Notes: generated by a model not told the origin, from the sequence alone. Shown: positions 18,156 through 27,811, counted from the stretch's first letter. The stretch: DNA of 64,000 nucleotides from Alkalihalobacterium elongatum (GCF_019024285.1 NZ_WMKZ01000001.1:62001-126000); one strand, 5' to 3'. Translations and numbers: made by a program.

Positions 18156-18527
18156 TTATTTTTCCCAGATCAATCTTAAGTCTTCTTTATCTTTTCCTTG
18201 AATTAATATGCTGTGGATGTCTTTGGTCGGTTTCCTTATGATGATTGAAAAATCACCAACGGGGTTAATTGGACTTACAATACTATACCTTAAGCGTATA
18301 TAGAGTTTATCATTGTTAATCTCATAACTGTAATTACTAAACCCTGCAGCACTACTCACTGTAAATCCTTTTAAAATTATGCTGTCCTCTAATACATTTA
18401 TTTCTTGAATGCCAATTGCTTCTGATGTAACGTATTCTCCTACAATGAAATAGTAGAAGGTAATTCCTACACCTATAGCCAATATAATTATAAGAACACT
18501 TAGAAAAACTTTTATAGATTTCGCCAT
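18156..18527 (-). CDS. Hypothetical protein with N-terminal membrane anchor
   Basis: 123 residues: a membrane segment at about 6-28, then an extracytoplasmic beta-rich domain ending in DLRLIWEK. No family recognised. It converges with the DUF3592-like gene, 70 bases apart. Confidence 0.6.
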   Translation of the reverse strand: MAKSIKVFLSVLIIILAIGVGITFYYFIVGEYVTSEAIGIQEINVLEDSIILKGFTVSSAAGFSNYSYEINNDKLYIRLRYSIVSPINPVGDFSIIIRKPTKDIHSILIQGKDKEDLRLIWEK

Positions 18528-18754
18528 TTACATACCCTCTTCAGTACAATTTTGTATACAATTAAATTATTAAGTTATTATTTTACTTCCAACGCCTTAT
18601 TCCCTTTTTTAAAGTGTGTCTAAATCATGCCACTTTTTTGGGGCTGTGCACTCGGTGAATTTTTCAAAAATTTCCTAGGCAAGCGCAGAAAGCGACAATA
18701 TTCATTTTTTCTGTCGAAGGTAGTTCAAAATAATGAGCTAGAGGAGCGGAAAAC

Positions 18755-19060
18755 ATGGTTCATTTCATTACAGTAGCACTATTTATTTTATTAGGATATT
18801 TAATTAAATATAGACAATGGAGTTGGTTAATAGCGGGGTATAATACTTCTTCTAAAGAAGAAAAGGCAAAATATGATAAAGCTACATTATGTAATGGGGT
18901 TGGAAATCTATTGTTCGTTCTTAGCGGCATCATTTTCATTACTGGAATAGGAGAACTTCTAAATATTTCTTGGATCACGAAATACGGCTGGCTTCCTGCA
19001 ATTATGATAATATTATGGTTTTTGATTTATGCAAACACAGGTAATCGCTATAAAAAATAA
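18755..19060 (+). CDS. DUF3784 family membrane protein
   Basis: 101 residues with three membrane segments and the family motif LIAGYNTSSKEEKAKYD. GAGGAG lies 13 bases before the ATG. Function of the family is unknown. Length is normal. Confidence 0.8.
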   Translation: MVHFITVALFILLGYLIKYRQWSWLIAGYNTSSKEEKAKYDKATLCNGVGNLLFVLSGIIFITGIGELLNISWITKYGWLPAIMIILWFLIYANTGNRYKK

Positions 19061-19180
19061 GTCAGACCTTTTTAACCTTTTTGTCTGATGTTAGAGTATT
19101 TATGTTGACACCTGCTAGCGCATAGGTATTTAAATAAAACTAAAAAAAGGGCTAAGAAACTAGGATAATACGATAAATTA

Positions 19181-19490
19181 TTGTTTACAGACTCTAAAGT
19201 CAATAAATTAAATCATATTAATCAACTAATTCTAGACTTTGTTGCAGAGGGCATTTACGGAATTGACCTTAATGCTAATGTAATCTTCTGGAATAAAGCT
19301 GCTGAACAGCTAACAGGGTATGCAATATCCGACTTTAAAGATCAAAATCTACACGAATTAATTCATCACACTAATCAAAAAGGAGAGCACGTCCCTATTT
19401 GCGATTGTCCTGTTTATCATGCTCTTAATAATGGAGAAAGTTTATTTTGTAGAGGATGATATCTTTTGGCATAAAAAATGTTTTAAAAGA
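19181..19490 (+). pseudogene. Truncated PAS-domain sensor gene
   Basis: From a TTG at 19181 the frame reads IYGIDLNANVIFWNKAAEQL, a clear PAS domain, and stops after GESLFCRG at 19459. One base away the frame continues EDDIFWHKK, which is how this PAS type usually goes on (FC.EDIFWHKDG). So a frameshift breaks the gene, and the output domain is missing. A small inverted-repeat element begins at 19491, immediately downstream, and may have caused the truncation. Confidence 0.7.
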
Positions 19491-19613
19491 GTTGTTTTTC
19501 GAAAACTATGCTGCTATTGGTTCGTTAACCAGGCTTTCGCTTGATTATAGGTCTTTTTTACGGTCTTATAACTAATCCCTAATAGCGTTGAGCAACAATT
19601 TCTGAGAAAAGAT
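19491..19613. repeat. Small inverted-repeat element, copy 1
   Basis: The left end (GTTGTTTTTCGAAAACTATG then CTGCTATTGG) resembles the sequence at 31605 and 35655. The right end (AGCAACAATTTCTGAGAAAA) resembles the right end of the copy at 31605-31705. The two ends are imperfect inverted copies. No gene inside. Miniature-element-like. Confidence 0.5.
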
Positions 19614-19618
19614 AATAC

Positions 19619-19665
19619 AAAAAAGACTGAATCCCATAAACCAATCTGGAATTCAGCCTTTTCTC
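19619..19665 (-). terminator. Terminator of the fasciclin gene
   Basis: Arms AAAAGACTGAATCC and GGAATTCAGCCTTTT form a stem 17 bases past the stop codon; a U-run follows on the minus strand. Confidence 0.75.
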
Positions 19666-19682
19666 TTTTGTTTTCAGTTACC

Positions 19683-20177
19683 TTATGGTACTAATACTGC
19701 ATCAATTACATGGATAACACCATTTGATGCTTCAATGTCTGCTTTGATGACATTTGCTTTATTCACTCGAGTAGGATTAAGTGAAATCGTCACTTCTTTT
19801 TCAGCTAACGTTTTTACCTTCATACCGTCTTTAAGGTCACCAGACATTACTTTACCTGGTACAACGTGATACAGTAAGATCTCTGATAAGTCTTTTCGCG
19901 CCAATAATTCCTCTGCAGTTACACCTAATTCTTTTAGAAGTTTTTCAAACGCTTCATCTGTAGGAGCAAATACAGTAAACGGTCCTTTACCCTTTAATGT
20001 CTCAACTAGACCTGCTTTTTCTAGAGCAGCAGCTAATGTGTTAAAATCGCCAGCTTGTACTGCTGTATCCACAATATCCTTTTTAGCTCCAGGATTTTCT
20101 GCTGCCAATACTCCAGTTGAGAACGACATAAGTAATGCGAATATTAACATAATTAAAGCCAATCTTTTCTTCTTCAT
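19683..20177 (-). CDS. Secreted fasciclin-domain protein
   Basis: 164 residues from ATG at 20177, chosen for the GGAGG 8 bases upstream and the normal signal peptide ([16 protein letters not shown]...LAAE). One fasciclin domain with the motifs [11 protein letters not shown] and [13 protein letters not shown]. Such proteins are exported and mediate cell-surface adhesion. No sortase motif or membrane anchor is visible, so it is probably free or loosely bound. The upstream 346 bases hold only the next gene's terminator. Confidence 0.92.
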   Translation of the reverse strand: MKKKRLALIMLIFALLMSFSTGVLAAENPGAKKDIVDTAVQAGDFNTLAAALEKAGLVETLKGKGPFTVFAPTDEAFEKLLKELGVTAEELLARKDLSEILLYHVVPGKVMSGDLKDGMKVKTLAEKEVTISLNPTRVNKANVIKADIEASNGVIHVIDAVLVP

Positions 20178-20450
20178 TAACCAAACCTCCAATATTTTTT
20201 CTAGTTTGCTTGCAAGTAACCCAATAATTTATTTAAAATACCCATGTCTCATCACTCTTTTTGAAGCTACACCCCCGATATGTAAACTCTAAAATGTATT
20301 ATTCGTTTGTTTGGTGTTTTTATCCATAAAATATGTATTTTTCTGTCTAGTCACAAAAGTAGCCCGATTAACGAGATTAAGTTTTTTTAACAAAGCTTTT
20401 GTTTGCATACTCACGCAATTTCCAAAAAGCAACACTCACAGCAAAAACAC

Positions 20451-20488
20451 AAAAAACGCTTGCCATTTAAAGATTAACAAGCGTTTAA
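20451..20488 (-). terminator. Terminator of the DASS transporter gene
   Basis: Arms AAACGCTTG and CAAGCGTTT, then six U on the minus strand, 36 bases past the stop codon. Confidence 0.8.
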
Positions 20489-20523
20489 GGAGATTTTCAT
20501 TTCACGAAACCAATGGCATGAAA

Positions 20524-21927
20524 CTATAAAACACCAATCAATTGCCAATAAGGTAACGTAACAAAGATTGCAACTATAACAGCGACAATATAACAAATAC
20601 CAGCGACAAAAATATGTTTGCTCATCCAACCTTTGTTCTCGATCACACTTTCAGCCATTGCCATCCACGGTTGCTGATACGAAAGCAAAAAGAAGTTGAT
20701 CCCAGCCAGGTATACGAATGAAGAGACTAACGGATGAATACCATATTGATTAAATAATGGCAACAAAACCCCTACTGTCAGGGCAATTGTAGAAAATCCC
20801 CAAGGTACATCGATTAATCGGATCAGGAAAAATACTAACGTTGCAACTAATAGAAAAATTAATGGGGAGTCTGCTAAGCTTAGTAGAGCAGGATATAACA
20901 TTGGAGCTACCCAACTATCTATATTAGCTGCCATGAAGATGGTCGACAAACTAATCGTTACACCATAAAAGACAATGACATCCCAATTTGCCCCCGTACC
21001 AATTTCTTTTGGTTCCACTATTCTAAACATTAATAAAGAAAATAGAGCTAGCAAAGCAACAGCAGGAGCAGGGATTGAGTGTAATTTCTCCGTCGTGAAC
21101 ATTATAAGGGTTCCCAACAAAATACAAGCTGTCACGATTTCCTGACGACTTACGGGGCCTAATGCTTTGTATTCGTTTTTAAATGTATCTTTGGAGATAC
21201 CTAATTCAACTTTAGGTTTCATAAATAGATAGACTAATATAACAAATACAAACGTGATAATCATCCAAGGTAACGCTAAAATCTGAAAATACGTTTCAAA
21301 AGTAACTAAATGTTTAAGTTCAGCTGGAAGAAATCCAAGTATTAATGGACCTGAAAGAGAGCCCGTAAGCCATCCGGTACCAGGGAACAAGCACATTGCC
21401 CAGCATATCAATGAAATAAATGCCGAACCTCTAGAACGATATTCTAGTTTACAGGCTTCGATAACCCCTAATGCAATCGGCATCATAATCGCAATCCTTA
21501 CAGTTATCGAAGGAGTAAGCGCGGATAAAGCAATTCCGATAATTAGCCAGCTCAAGGCCATGGTCATCCAGCTAGGTTTAAAACTTTTTAATACAAGATA
21601 GGCTATCCTCTTACCAAGACCTGTCTTTTGTAACGCAAACCCGAAGTATAACGCTGGTATTAAAATCCAGACCGATGAACTTATAAATCCAGAGACTACT
21701 ACATCATATTGCAGTCCGAAAATAAGACCGCCAGCCACTAAGACAGTGCTTCCAGCCATAAACGGCACTCCACCAGGTTTAAATATCCATAATCCCATCG
21801 TGATGATAACCGTTCCTATTATGTAATGACCAAGGGGTTCAAGGTTATGAAAAGGTTGTATTAAGCCAACGACTATGCCAATTATTGCAAATAGGACTGC
21901 CCCACTTATATCTTTATACTTCATCAT
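20524..21927 (-). CDS. DASS (SLC13) family anion transporter
   Basis: 467 residues with about twelve membrane segments and two similar halves, as in divalent anion:sodium symporters that carry dicarboxylates, citrate or sulfate. Characteristic stretches include LSALTPSITVRIAIMMPIAL and DVPWGFSTIALTVGVLLPLF. The start codon at 21927 is followed by a second ATG; an AAAGGGATG ribosome site precedes it. It stands alone. The substrate is not predictable. Confidence 0.82.
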   Translation of the reverse strand: MMKYKDISGAVLFAIIGIVVGLIQPFHNLEPLGHYIIGTVIITMGLWIFKPGGVPFMAGSTVLVAGGLIFGLQYDVVVSGFISSSVWILIPALYFGFALQKTGLGKRIAYLVLKSFKPSWMTMALSWLIIGIALSALTPSITVRIAIMMPIALGVIEACKLEYRSRGSAFISLICWAMCLFPGTGWLTGSLSGPLILGFLPAELKHLVTFETYFQILALPWMIITFVFVILVYLFMKPKVELGISKDTFKNEYKALGPVSRQEIVTACILLGTLIMFTTEKLHSIPAPAVALLALFSLLMFRIVEPKEIGTGANWDVIVFYGVTISLSTIFMAANIDSWVAPMLYPALLSLADSPLIFLLVATLVFFLIRLIDVPWGFSTIALTVGVLLPLFNQYGIHPLVSSFVYLAGINFFLLSYQQPWMAMAESVIENKGWMSKHIFVAGICYIVAVIVAIFVTLPYWQLIGVL

Positions 21928-22135
21928 TTATCATCCCTTTCTAAACAATCATTATTGCTCTTCTCGGAAAAGAAATTGTGGTGATATTTTAACTGTTTAA
22001 TAAAATTTTAAATGTAAGTTTAGTATATTATAGTTTTTGATATGGAAGACCAAAATTCCTGCTTCCATGTGTTTAACACATCAACATGAATAGACCCTTG
22101 CGCATTTTCTCAACCCTCAACGTTAACAGAGCAAC

Positions 22136-22170
22136 AAAAAAGCATCCCCTCATTTACCGAAGGAATGCCC
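22136..22170 (-). terminator. Terminator of the DMT transporter gene
   Basis: GGCATTCC pairs with GGGATGC on the minus strand, then a U-run, 42 bases past the stop codon. Confidence 0.7.
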
Positions 22171-22211
22171 TTATTGTTTAATAGAAACTTTTTATATCGT
22201 TAACAATTAAA

Positions 22212-23120
22212 CTAAGCCATTATATTTTTCTCTTTTTCTTGTGCTTCTTTTACGTTCACTCGAGTAATGTTGTTTTGTTGTAATATAAATAAGAATACTC
22301 CTACTAATACAATTACGCCGCCAATAAGCTGCATAATCATAACTTGTTCACCTATTAGGAGGACCGCTAAAAAAGTTGCACCCACTGGTTCACCTAATAT
22401 GCTCATTGAGATCGTTGTCGTGTTCACATAATTTAATAAAAAGTTAAAAATCACATGAGCAATTGTTGGTACGATCGCTAGTAATAGAAAAATCCCCCAT
22501 TCACGTGCTCCGTATCCAATCATAGGAACCCCTATAAAAAGATTGAAAACAGTTAATGCAACACCTGCAAATAAGAATACACAAAAGCTATAGATCCAAT
22601 GAGATATACTCTTTACTTTACTTTGACCAACTAATAAATAAGCAACAACAGCAATTACGCTTAAAAAAGATAGTAAATTACCGATTACAGCTGTGGGACT
22701 TTCACGGCCAAAATCGCCCCAGCCAACCATCACGACTCCGAAAACTGAAATCCCTATCGGTACTAAGAGTGACAAACTAGCTCTCTCTTTGTAAAATAAA
22801 AAACCACCTATTAAAGCAATAATTGGTTGTAAAGAAAGAATAATCGTTGAGCTAGCCACTGTTGTCAGTTTTAAAGACCCAAACCAAAGCGCAAAATGTA
22901 TTCCCAAAAAAGTACCAGCAATTGATAAAAAGAGCCAGTCACTGTTAGAAAGCTTTAGGAATTGCTCTCTTTTCACCCAGACAATCGGTAATAACAAAAA
23001 ACAAGCTAAATACATACGATACATGCTTAAAATTGTAGCTGGTGCCTCGGACCACTTTACGAAAATAGCAGCAAAAGATATAGCGATGATGGCAATAGTT
23101 AATAGTAATCCAACAGGCAT
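22212..23120 (-). CDS. DMT-superfamily transporter (EamA domains)
   Basis: 302 residues with ten hydrophobic segments and two EamA repeats, the usual metabolite exporter size. The ATG follows GGAGG by 10 bases. Members export amino acids, nucleosides or other metabolites. Between its start and the next gene lie 51-bp repeats. The substrate is unknown. Confidence 0.88.
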   Translation of the reverse strand: MPVGLLLTIAIIAISFAAIFVKWSEAPATILSMYRMYLACFLLLPIVWVKREQFLKLSNSDWLFLSIAGTFLGIHFALWFGSLKLTTVASSTIILSLQPIIALIGGFLFYKERASLSLLVPIGISVFGVVMVGWGDFGRESPTAVIGNLLSFLSVIAVVAYLLVGQSKVKSISHWIYSFCVFLFAGVALTVFNLFIGVPMIGYGAREWGIFLLLAIVPTIAHVIFNFLLNYVNTTTISMSILGEPVGATFLAVLLIGEQVMIMQLIGGVIVLVGVFLFILQQNNITRVNVKEAQEKEKNIMA

Positions 23121-23310
23121 AAAAATTTTTCCTCCTAATGCTTTGTCAAACCCTCTTACGGCTTTTAACAGGCCAAAACCAACAATGTTATTTAAAAGCG
23201 CTTAAATTAATTGAAACCTAATAATACTTTAACATCAAACCGTATACTTTACCGCTATAATTTTTATTTTTGAAATAACTAGTAGGTTGCTTTTTGCTTT
23301 TTCTAACCTG

Positions 23311-23412
23311 TTTCTTCCTGTTACTGGCAATACCAAGTTACTTATCTCTGTTTCTAACCTACTTCTTCCTGTTACTGGAAATTCTAATTCACTTCTCCCT
23401 ACCCAGCGGCTT
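23311..23412. repeat. Two tandem 51-bp repeat units (locus B)
   Basis: Units begin at 23311 and 23362 with cores TTCCTGTTACTGGCAA and TTCCTGTTACTGGAA exactly 51 bp apart, as at 16256-16408. A weaker unit may precede from about 23260. No gene is supported here; both strands stay open only because the unit length is a multiple of three. Confidence 0.65.
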
Positions 23413-23440
23413 TCTATTCCTAGTAATGTCGTCATACCTA

Positions 23441-23482
23441 AAACGGAGCGCCTCTACTCATGTAGAAACACTCCGTTTTGTT
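23441..23482. terminator. Terminator near the CDF gene
   Basis: Arms AAACGGAG and CTCCGTTTT with U-rich flanks on both strands, in the gap between the CDF exporter (ends 23537) and the DMT gene. Confidence 0.6.
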
Positions 23483-23536
23483 TTGGGTTATTTAATAGAG
23501 AATTTTTCTTTATTGCTCGACATGTGAATATTATCA

Positions 23537-24445
23537 TTAATTTACCCATTTTCTGTCATTCGTAAATGAGACGGTAAGCCATTTTTTATAGCTTAGATCC
23601 TTAGTTTGTTTATTAATTTCTTCTCGAATTAAATCTTGATCTGCTACTGTTTTTACTTTTGAGTTATCATTTAGGATAAAGTCAACTTCAATAAATAGTT
23701 TACTACCTACCTTTGACATTCGTAAAATGGAGTCCTCGATATGATAGTTAGTTTGTATCGAATCTATTACTGATTTAAATTTCTTTTGTATAAGTTGATC
23801 TGGTGCCATTTCAAGTACTTCTTTTAACGCTTTAAAGATTTCTACGACAGGAACCTTAAGGAAGTAGCCTGCAGAAAGGAGAACCAATAGCGGATCTATA
23901 TAAGGAGTTAAAAACGTGAAGCGAGTATAAGACAGAAGTGCTGCGATCAAAAAACCAACTAGAACAGCAGCACTTAGTACCATATCCATTCTCCATTGGT
24001 TGGCTTCAGCTTGAATTAAACCAGATCCTTGCTTCTGTTTCTTTAAGTAAACGAAAACTCTCCAACACGCTACAGTGGATAAAATGGAGTATACTAGTGC
24101 AGAACCGACATTTGTTTCACGGCCACCTGATAGTATTGCATCTAACGCTGAAATTACTGCTGTAACACAAAGTAACAAAATAACCGCATATTTAATAATA
24201 ATGACAATAGGTTCGAGCATTTCCTTACCGAATGGAAATTTTTTCGTATCACGCTTATGAATAAATTGTGCTGCAAACAAGGACATCAGTGATAACATCA
24301 CACTTATTAATGAATATAATCCATCAAACATGACCATTTGCGAGGAAATTAAATACCCCCAAATGACACCTGTCACAGCAAACATTACCGCACCATAAAC
24401 TGAAATCTTCAACAACTTCTTTTCCAATGCATAAGAATTATGCAT
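23537..24445 (-). CDS. Cation diffusion facilitator (CDF) metal transporter
   Basis: 302 residues with six membrane segments then a soluble tail, as in CDF metal/proton antiporters that export divalent cations. MFDGLYSLISVML and DPLLVLL hold the conserved aspartates of segments 2 and 5. The start lies 13 bases after the TetR gene stop and the two probably form an operon; an operator copy overlaps the end of the TetR gene. The metal is not predictable from sequence. Confidence 0.88.
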   Translation of the reverse strand: MHNSYALEKKLLKISVYGAVMFAVTGVIWGYLISSQMVMFDGLYSLISVMLSLMSLFAAQFIHKRDTKKFPFGKEMLEPIVIIIKYAVILLLCVTAVISALDAILSGGRETNVGSALVYSILSTVACWRVFVYLKKQKQGSGLIQAEANQWRMDMVLSAAVLVGFLIAALLSYTRFTFLTPYIDPLLVLLSAGYFLKVPVVEIFKALKEVLEMAPDQLIQKKFKSVIDSIQTNYHIEDSILRMSKVGSKLFIEVDFILNDNSKVKTVADQDLIREEINKQTKDLSYKKWLTVSFTNDRKWVN

Positions 24446-24458
24446 ATTAACACCTCGT

Positions 24459-25055
24459 CTAGGCTTTTCTTAATGATTGACAGTCAGTCAGTGCGCTTTT
24501 TATAAACATTAAAACATGTTTTTTACTATTTTCTGTATTTACATCGATTTGGTTCGTTAAATAATATGTTTCAGCTGAGTTTTCAATTAAATTAATAATC
24601 ATTTTAGCTAATGAAGCTAACTCAATATTTGTATAGATTAAACCACTTTCATTAGCATGATGAAGCCTTTGCTCAAGCCAGTTATAATAAGGCTGATAAA
24701 TTTCTTCCCACCGTTCAAACGAATGGTAATAAGCCAGCCCTGAATAGCAGAACAAGATTAGCTCACGGTATTCCTTCGTTATATCAAATGTAACTTCAAC
24801 GATCATTTCAAGTGTATTAAAAATCGTTTCCTCTGATTTAAAATTTTGTTTTATTTTTAAGAATAGAGCGTTTAAAATTTTCTCGGCAATTGCTGGAACA
24901 ACTGCATTTTTTGAGTCAAAATATAAGTAAAAAGTACCTTGAGCTACTCCAGCTTCCTTTACAATTTGTGAAACAGAAGCCTTTTCAAACCCTTTTTCTT
25001 TCATAACAGTAATTGCAGCATTTACTAACAATTGATACTTGTTATCTCTTATCAT
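24459..25055 (-). CDS. TetR/AcrR-family repressor
   Basis: 198 residues from ATG at 25055 (GGAGGATTGATA upstream). The N-terminal helix-turn-helix reads SVSQIVKEAGVAQGTFYLYF, a classic TetR motif, and the rest is a ligand-binding domain. It lies directly upstream of the CDF exporter. Its own promoter carries TGACTGACTGTCA just upstream of the ribosome site, and the inverted copy of that 13-mer lies inside its last codons, just before the CDF gene. So it most likely represses itself and the exporter. Confidence 0.92.
   Translation of the reverse strand: MIRDNKYQLLVNAAITVMKEKGFEKASVSQIVKEAGVAQGTFYLYFDSKNAVVPAIAEKILNALFLKIKQNFKSEETIFNTLEMIVEVTFDITKEYRELILFCYSGLAYYHSFERWEEIYQPYYNWLEQRLHHANESGLIYTNIELASLAKMIINLIENSAETYYLTNQIDVNTENSKKHVLMFIKSALTDCQSLRKA
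24478..24490 (-). promoter_or_regulatory. TetR operator copy upstream of the CDF gene
   Basis: TGACAGTCAGTCA on the plus strand, an exact inverted copy of the site at 25080-25092. It encodes part of the TetR C-terminus (TDCQSL) and lies 33 bases upstream of the CDF start. Confidence 0.55.
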
Positions 25056-25079
25056 TATCAATCCTCCAGAAATCATCAC

Positions 25080-25092
25080 TGACTGACTGTCA
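25080..25092 (-). promoter_or_regulatory. TetR operator at its own promoter
   Basis: TGACTGACTGTCA, with TGAC and GTCA outer half-sites, lies just downstream of a TATAAT box on the minus strand and 25 bases upstream of the TetR ATG. Classic autoregulation position. Confidence 0.6.
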
Positions 25093-25272
25093 TTCATTAT
25101 TATATCACAAATTACATATATTGGCTACTTTGTCCATTTTTCATGAAATCAAAGCCTGCCATTTAATACTTTTTAAACGATAATGTTGATATAAGTTTTT
25201 TTGGGCTCATCGTGTGAAATGTAAATTACACATGCCTGCCTTTCAGTTCCTTCATTTTTTATGTAAACATAA

Positions 25273-25306
25273 CAAAAACCCTCTTAAACAGGATTAGAAG
25301 GTTTTT
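25273..25306 (-). terminator. Terminator of the peroxiredoxin gene
   Basis: AAAAACC(T)TCT pairs with AGAGGGTTTTT around an 11-base loop on the minus strand, 78 bases past the stop codon. Confidence 0.65.
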
Positions 25307-25383
25307 GAGTTAAAGTAGTGATTTGTAAAAATAGCTAAAGCGCTAATTTTCACTCCCTAAACTATTGTGAACACACTTTTTCC

Positions 25384-26076
25384 TTAGTCAGTTTCTTTTC
25401 GGTTAGGTAAATCTTTATAACAGAACCACCAATCTAAGCATTCTATTTCTTGTGCTTGAGCGGCCTCTAGTCTTTCTCTAGCTTTCATCACCGTATTTGC
25501 AGGTGGTATAATCACTTGATCACCGATTATTTCGTTATTTGGCCAGTTTGCTGGCATAGCAACACGGTTAGCGTCGGCTGTTTGTAGTCCTTTAAGTGCA
25601 CGAAGTAATTCACTTGTATTCCGCCCTAACTCATCTGGATAAGTAAGTATTAAGCGAATAAAACCATTTGGGTCAACAAAAAACACCGATCGGACCGTGC
25701 GTTTATAACCTTCGCGCGGAAGCATACCTAGACGACGAGAGTTATTTCCTAGTTCATCAGCAATAATTGGAAATGTGATACTAACACCTAATCGATTTTG
25801 TACCCATTCAATCCATTTCATATGGGCAAATACAGTATCAATTGAGAGCCCAATGAGTTCACAATTCAGTTGTTGAAATGCCTCTTGATTTTTAGCAAAC
25901 GAGACAAACTCGGTTGTACATACGGGAGTAAAATCACCTGGATGACTAAATAACATAAACCATCTCCCTTCATAATCGTCAGGAAGAACTCTATTCCCAA
26001 GTGTCGTATGAACCTCTAGCCGTGGCAGGCGATCACCAATAAATGGCGGAAATACACTGTAACCCTGATTTTCCAT
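25384..26076 (-). CDS. 1-Cys type peroxiredoxin (AhpC/Prx6-like)
   Basis: 230 residues from ATG at 26076, chosen for GGAGG upstream. The peroxidatic cysteine sits in PVCTTEF (Cys53), with a long C-terminal arm as in Prx6-type enzymes that reduce hydrogen peroxide and organic peroxides. Another Cys pair near the C-terminus (CLDWWFC) is worth noting, since 1-Cys enzymes usually lack one. Cytoplasmic. Confidence 0.92.
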   Translation of the reverse strand: MENQGYSVFPPFIGDRLPRLEVHTTLGNRVLPDDYEGRWFMLFSHPGDFTPVCTTEFVSFAKNQEAFQQLNCELIGLSIDTVFAHMKWIEWVQNRLGVSITFPIIADELGNNSRRLGMLPREGYKRTVRSVFFVDPNGFIRLILTYPDELGRNTSELLRALKGLQTADANRVAMPANWPNNEIIGDQVIIPPANTVMKARERLEAAQAQEIECLDWWFCYKDLPNRKETD

Positions 26077-26374
26077 CAACAATTTCCTCCTTGATTATAA
26101 TCGCCCTTATGTATATTCGCCTAAATTCGTCCGAGTGAAATTGAACATTTGGAATGTCTTATACTTGAGTTACTCTAGCTTGACACTGTGTTAGCTAATC
26201 GGTTATAAATTAGTTAGAGTTTTTTGGTTTTTTGGGTAATTTTTAACTACAAGGTTAACAGATTTAAAGTTTAACAGAAATATAATTTACAATGCATATT
26301 GAAAGCAGTCCTTATTATATAGTGTTAAAATAGAACTCTAAGTTAAGAAAAGAATGACTAGAAAGGATATCTCT

Positions 26375-27013
26375 ATGTCTAATACTCATGTTTTCTCTAA
26401 AGGTGAGGAAATTGCTAATGCGATTATTCACGGCATCGGTGCTCTTTTAAGTATTGCCGCACTAGTTCTCTTAATTGTCTTTTCATCACTATACGGAACG
26501 GCATGGCACGTTGTTAGCTTTACATTATTTGGTTCAACTATGGTCTTATTGTATACGTCGTCTACTCTCGTACACAGCTTTCCGCCTGGTAAAGCAAAGG
26601 ATGTTTTTGAGATCTTAGATCATTCGTCAATTTATTTCTTTATCGCTGGAACGTATACACCATTCTTATTCATTGCTGTAAAGGGTGCTTTAGGCTGGAC
26701 TCTTTTTGGGATTGTATGGGGTCTAGCTATTGCTGGAACTGTATTCAAATCCTTTTTTGTTAAACGTTTCTTGCATACGTCAACCGTGTTATATGTCTTA
26801 TTAGGATGGATGATCGTTTTTGCTTGGGGAACTTTAGTACAGAATGTTTCTTCAGAAGGTATCGCTATGCTTGTCATTGGTGGGGTTTTATATTCGGTGG
26901 GGGCTATCTTTTATGTATGGAGAGGTTTTTATTATCACCATGCGGTTTGGCACGTTTTTGTAGTCGCAGGTTCAATTATGCACTTCTTCTCCGTCCTTAC
27001 TTTACTGCCTTAG
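26375..27013 (+). CDS. trhA: TrhA/hemolysin III family membrane protein
   Basis: 212 residues from ATG at 26375 (AAAGGATATCTCT upstream). Seven membrane segments and the family histidines (HSFPPGKAKDVFEILDHSSIYFFIAG; WHVFVVAGSIMHFF). The family is linked to membrane lipid homeostasis in Bacillus. A strong terminator follows. It stands alone. Confidence 0.92.
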   Translation: MSNTHVFSKGEEIANAIIHGIGALLSIAALVLLIVFSSLYGTAWHVVSFTLFGSTMVLLYTSSTLVHSFPPGKAKDVFEILDHSSIYFFIAGTYTPFLFIAVKGALGWTLFGIVWGLAIAGTVFKSFFVKRFLHTSTVLYVLLGWMIVFAWGTLVQNVSSEGIAMLVIGGVLYSVGAIFYVWRGFYYHHAVWHVFVVAGSIMHFFSVLTLLP

Positions 27014-27036
27014 ACCGATACTAAGAGAAAAATAAT

Positions 27037-27074
27037 AAACACTCTATTCCCCCAGTGGTAGAGTGTTTTTTTTT
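27037..27074 (+). terminator. Terminator of the TrhA gene
   Basis: Arms AAACACTCTA and TAGAGTGTTT followed by eight U. Confidence 0.88.
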
Positions 27075-27210
27075 ATTAAAATACTTTTACTCTTTACTAT
27101 TTGACTATAGACCAATACTCGTTAATAAACACTCCTACTATAAAAAGAGCTTCTGACACAAGAATAACATAAGCTCACTTTATTATTAATCAAGGTCCTT
27201 ATTTGTATAT

Positions 27211-27552
27211 CTAGCCTTTTTCGTCTATTTGTTTTATAAATAAATACCATTTGGAGAAAAAAGAGCTTATGAGTGGGTAGAAGGGAATGAAAAGTTTAGC
27301 TCCTTTTACGGGTGATCCACATAAAAGACGGACTTCTTCACCAACCTCTAGGTCTAGTTCAAGTTTTTTACTTGTCACCCAATCTATTTTTATCCAAATT
27401 TCATGATGCCCTGCCTCAACAACTAAATCGACCTCTTCCCCATTTTTTATATCTTTAACATAGACATCATCTATATAAACTTGAAATTTTCTTAGACTAT
27501 TAACATATTGAGAGGTTCTTTTAAGGTGAATTATACATTCATTAGAATTCAT
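27211..27552 (-). CDS. Hypothetical protein with PEGA-like beta domain
   Basis: 113 residues. The first 80 are beta-rich and repeat the pattern FQVYIDDVYV... and VVEAGHHEIWIKIDW, which resembles PEGA-like surface domains, but without a signal peptide. A hydrophobic stretch near the C-terminus (LFIPFYPLISSFF) could touch the membrane. Function unknown. The 358 bases upstream hold an unrelated terminator-like hairpin (27786-27811) and no gene. Confidence 0.55.
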   Translation of the reverse strand: MNSNECIIHLKRTSQYVNSLRKFQVYIDDVYVKDIKNGEEVDLVVEAGHHEIWIKIDWVTSKKLELDLEVGEEVRLLCGSPVKGAKLFIPFYPLISSFFSKWYLFIKQIDEKG

Positions 27553-27785
27553 CTTTCCGTTCTCCTTTTAAGTTTCATCTGAATCGATTTTAACATATAA
27601 ACAGGAAAAAATTGGTGAATTTTTTAAGTCCATTTATAACTATAATTTCTTAGTCATTTTTCTTACTTTACACTTAAATCGACTAATTTCCTTCTAAAAA
27701 AATTAAAATCTATGCATTACTACCAGAGGTAATAAAAGGGCACGTCACAAAGTGAAAATTAAGCCAAAGCATTTGCCCAAACTAC

Positions 27786-27811
27786 AAAAAGCCAACCTAG
27801 TGGTTGACTTT
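27786..27811 (-). terminator. Terminator of the azoreductase gene
   Basis: AAAGCCAACC and GGTTGACTTT form an imperfect stem about 100 bases past the stop codon. Confidence 0.5.

Noticed and set aside
23235-23435. 66-residue minus-strand open frame in repeat locus B
   Set aside because: Same cause as above: the 51-bp period keeps a frame open; no start signal and no conserved feature.
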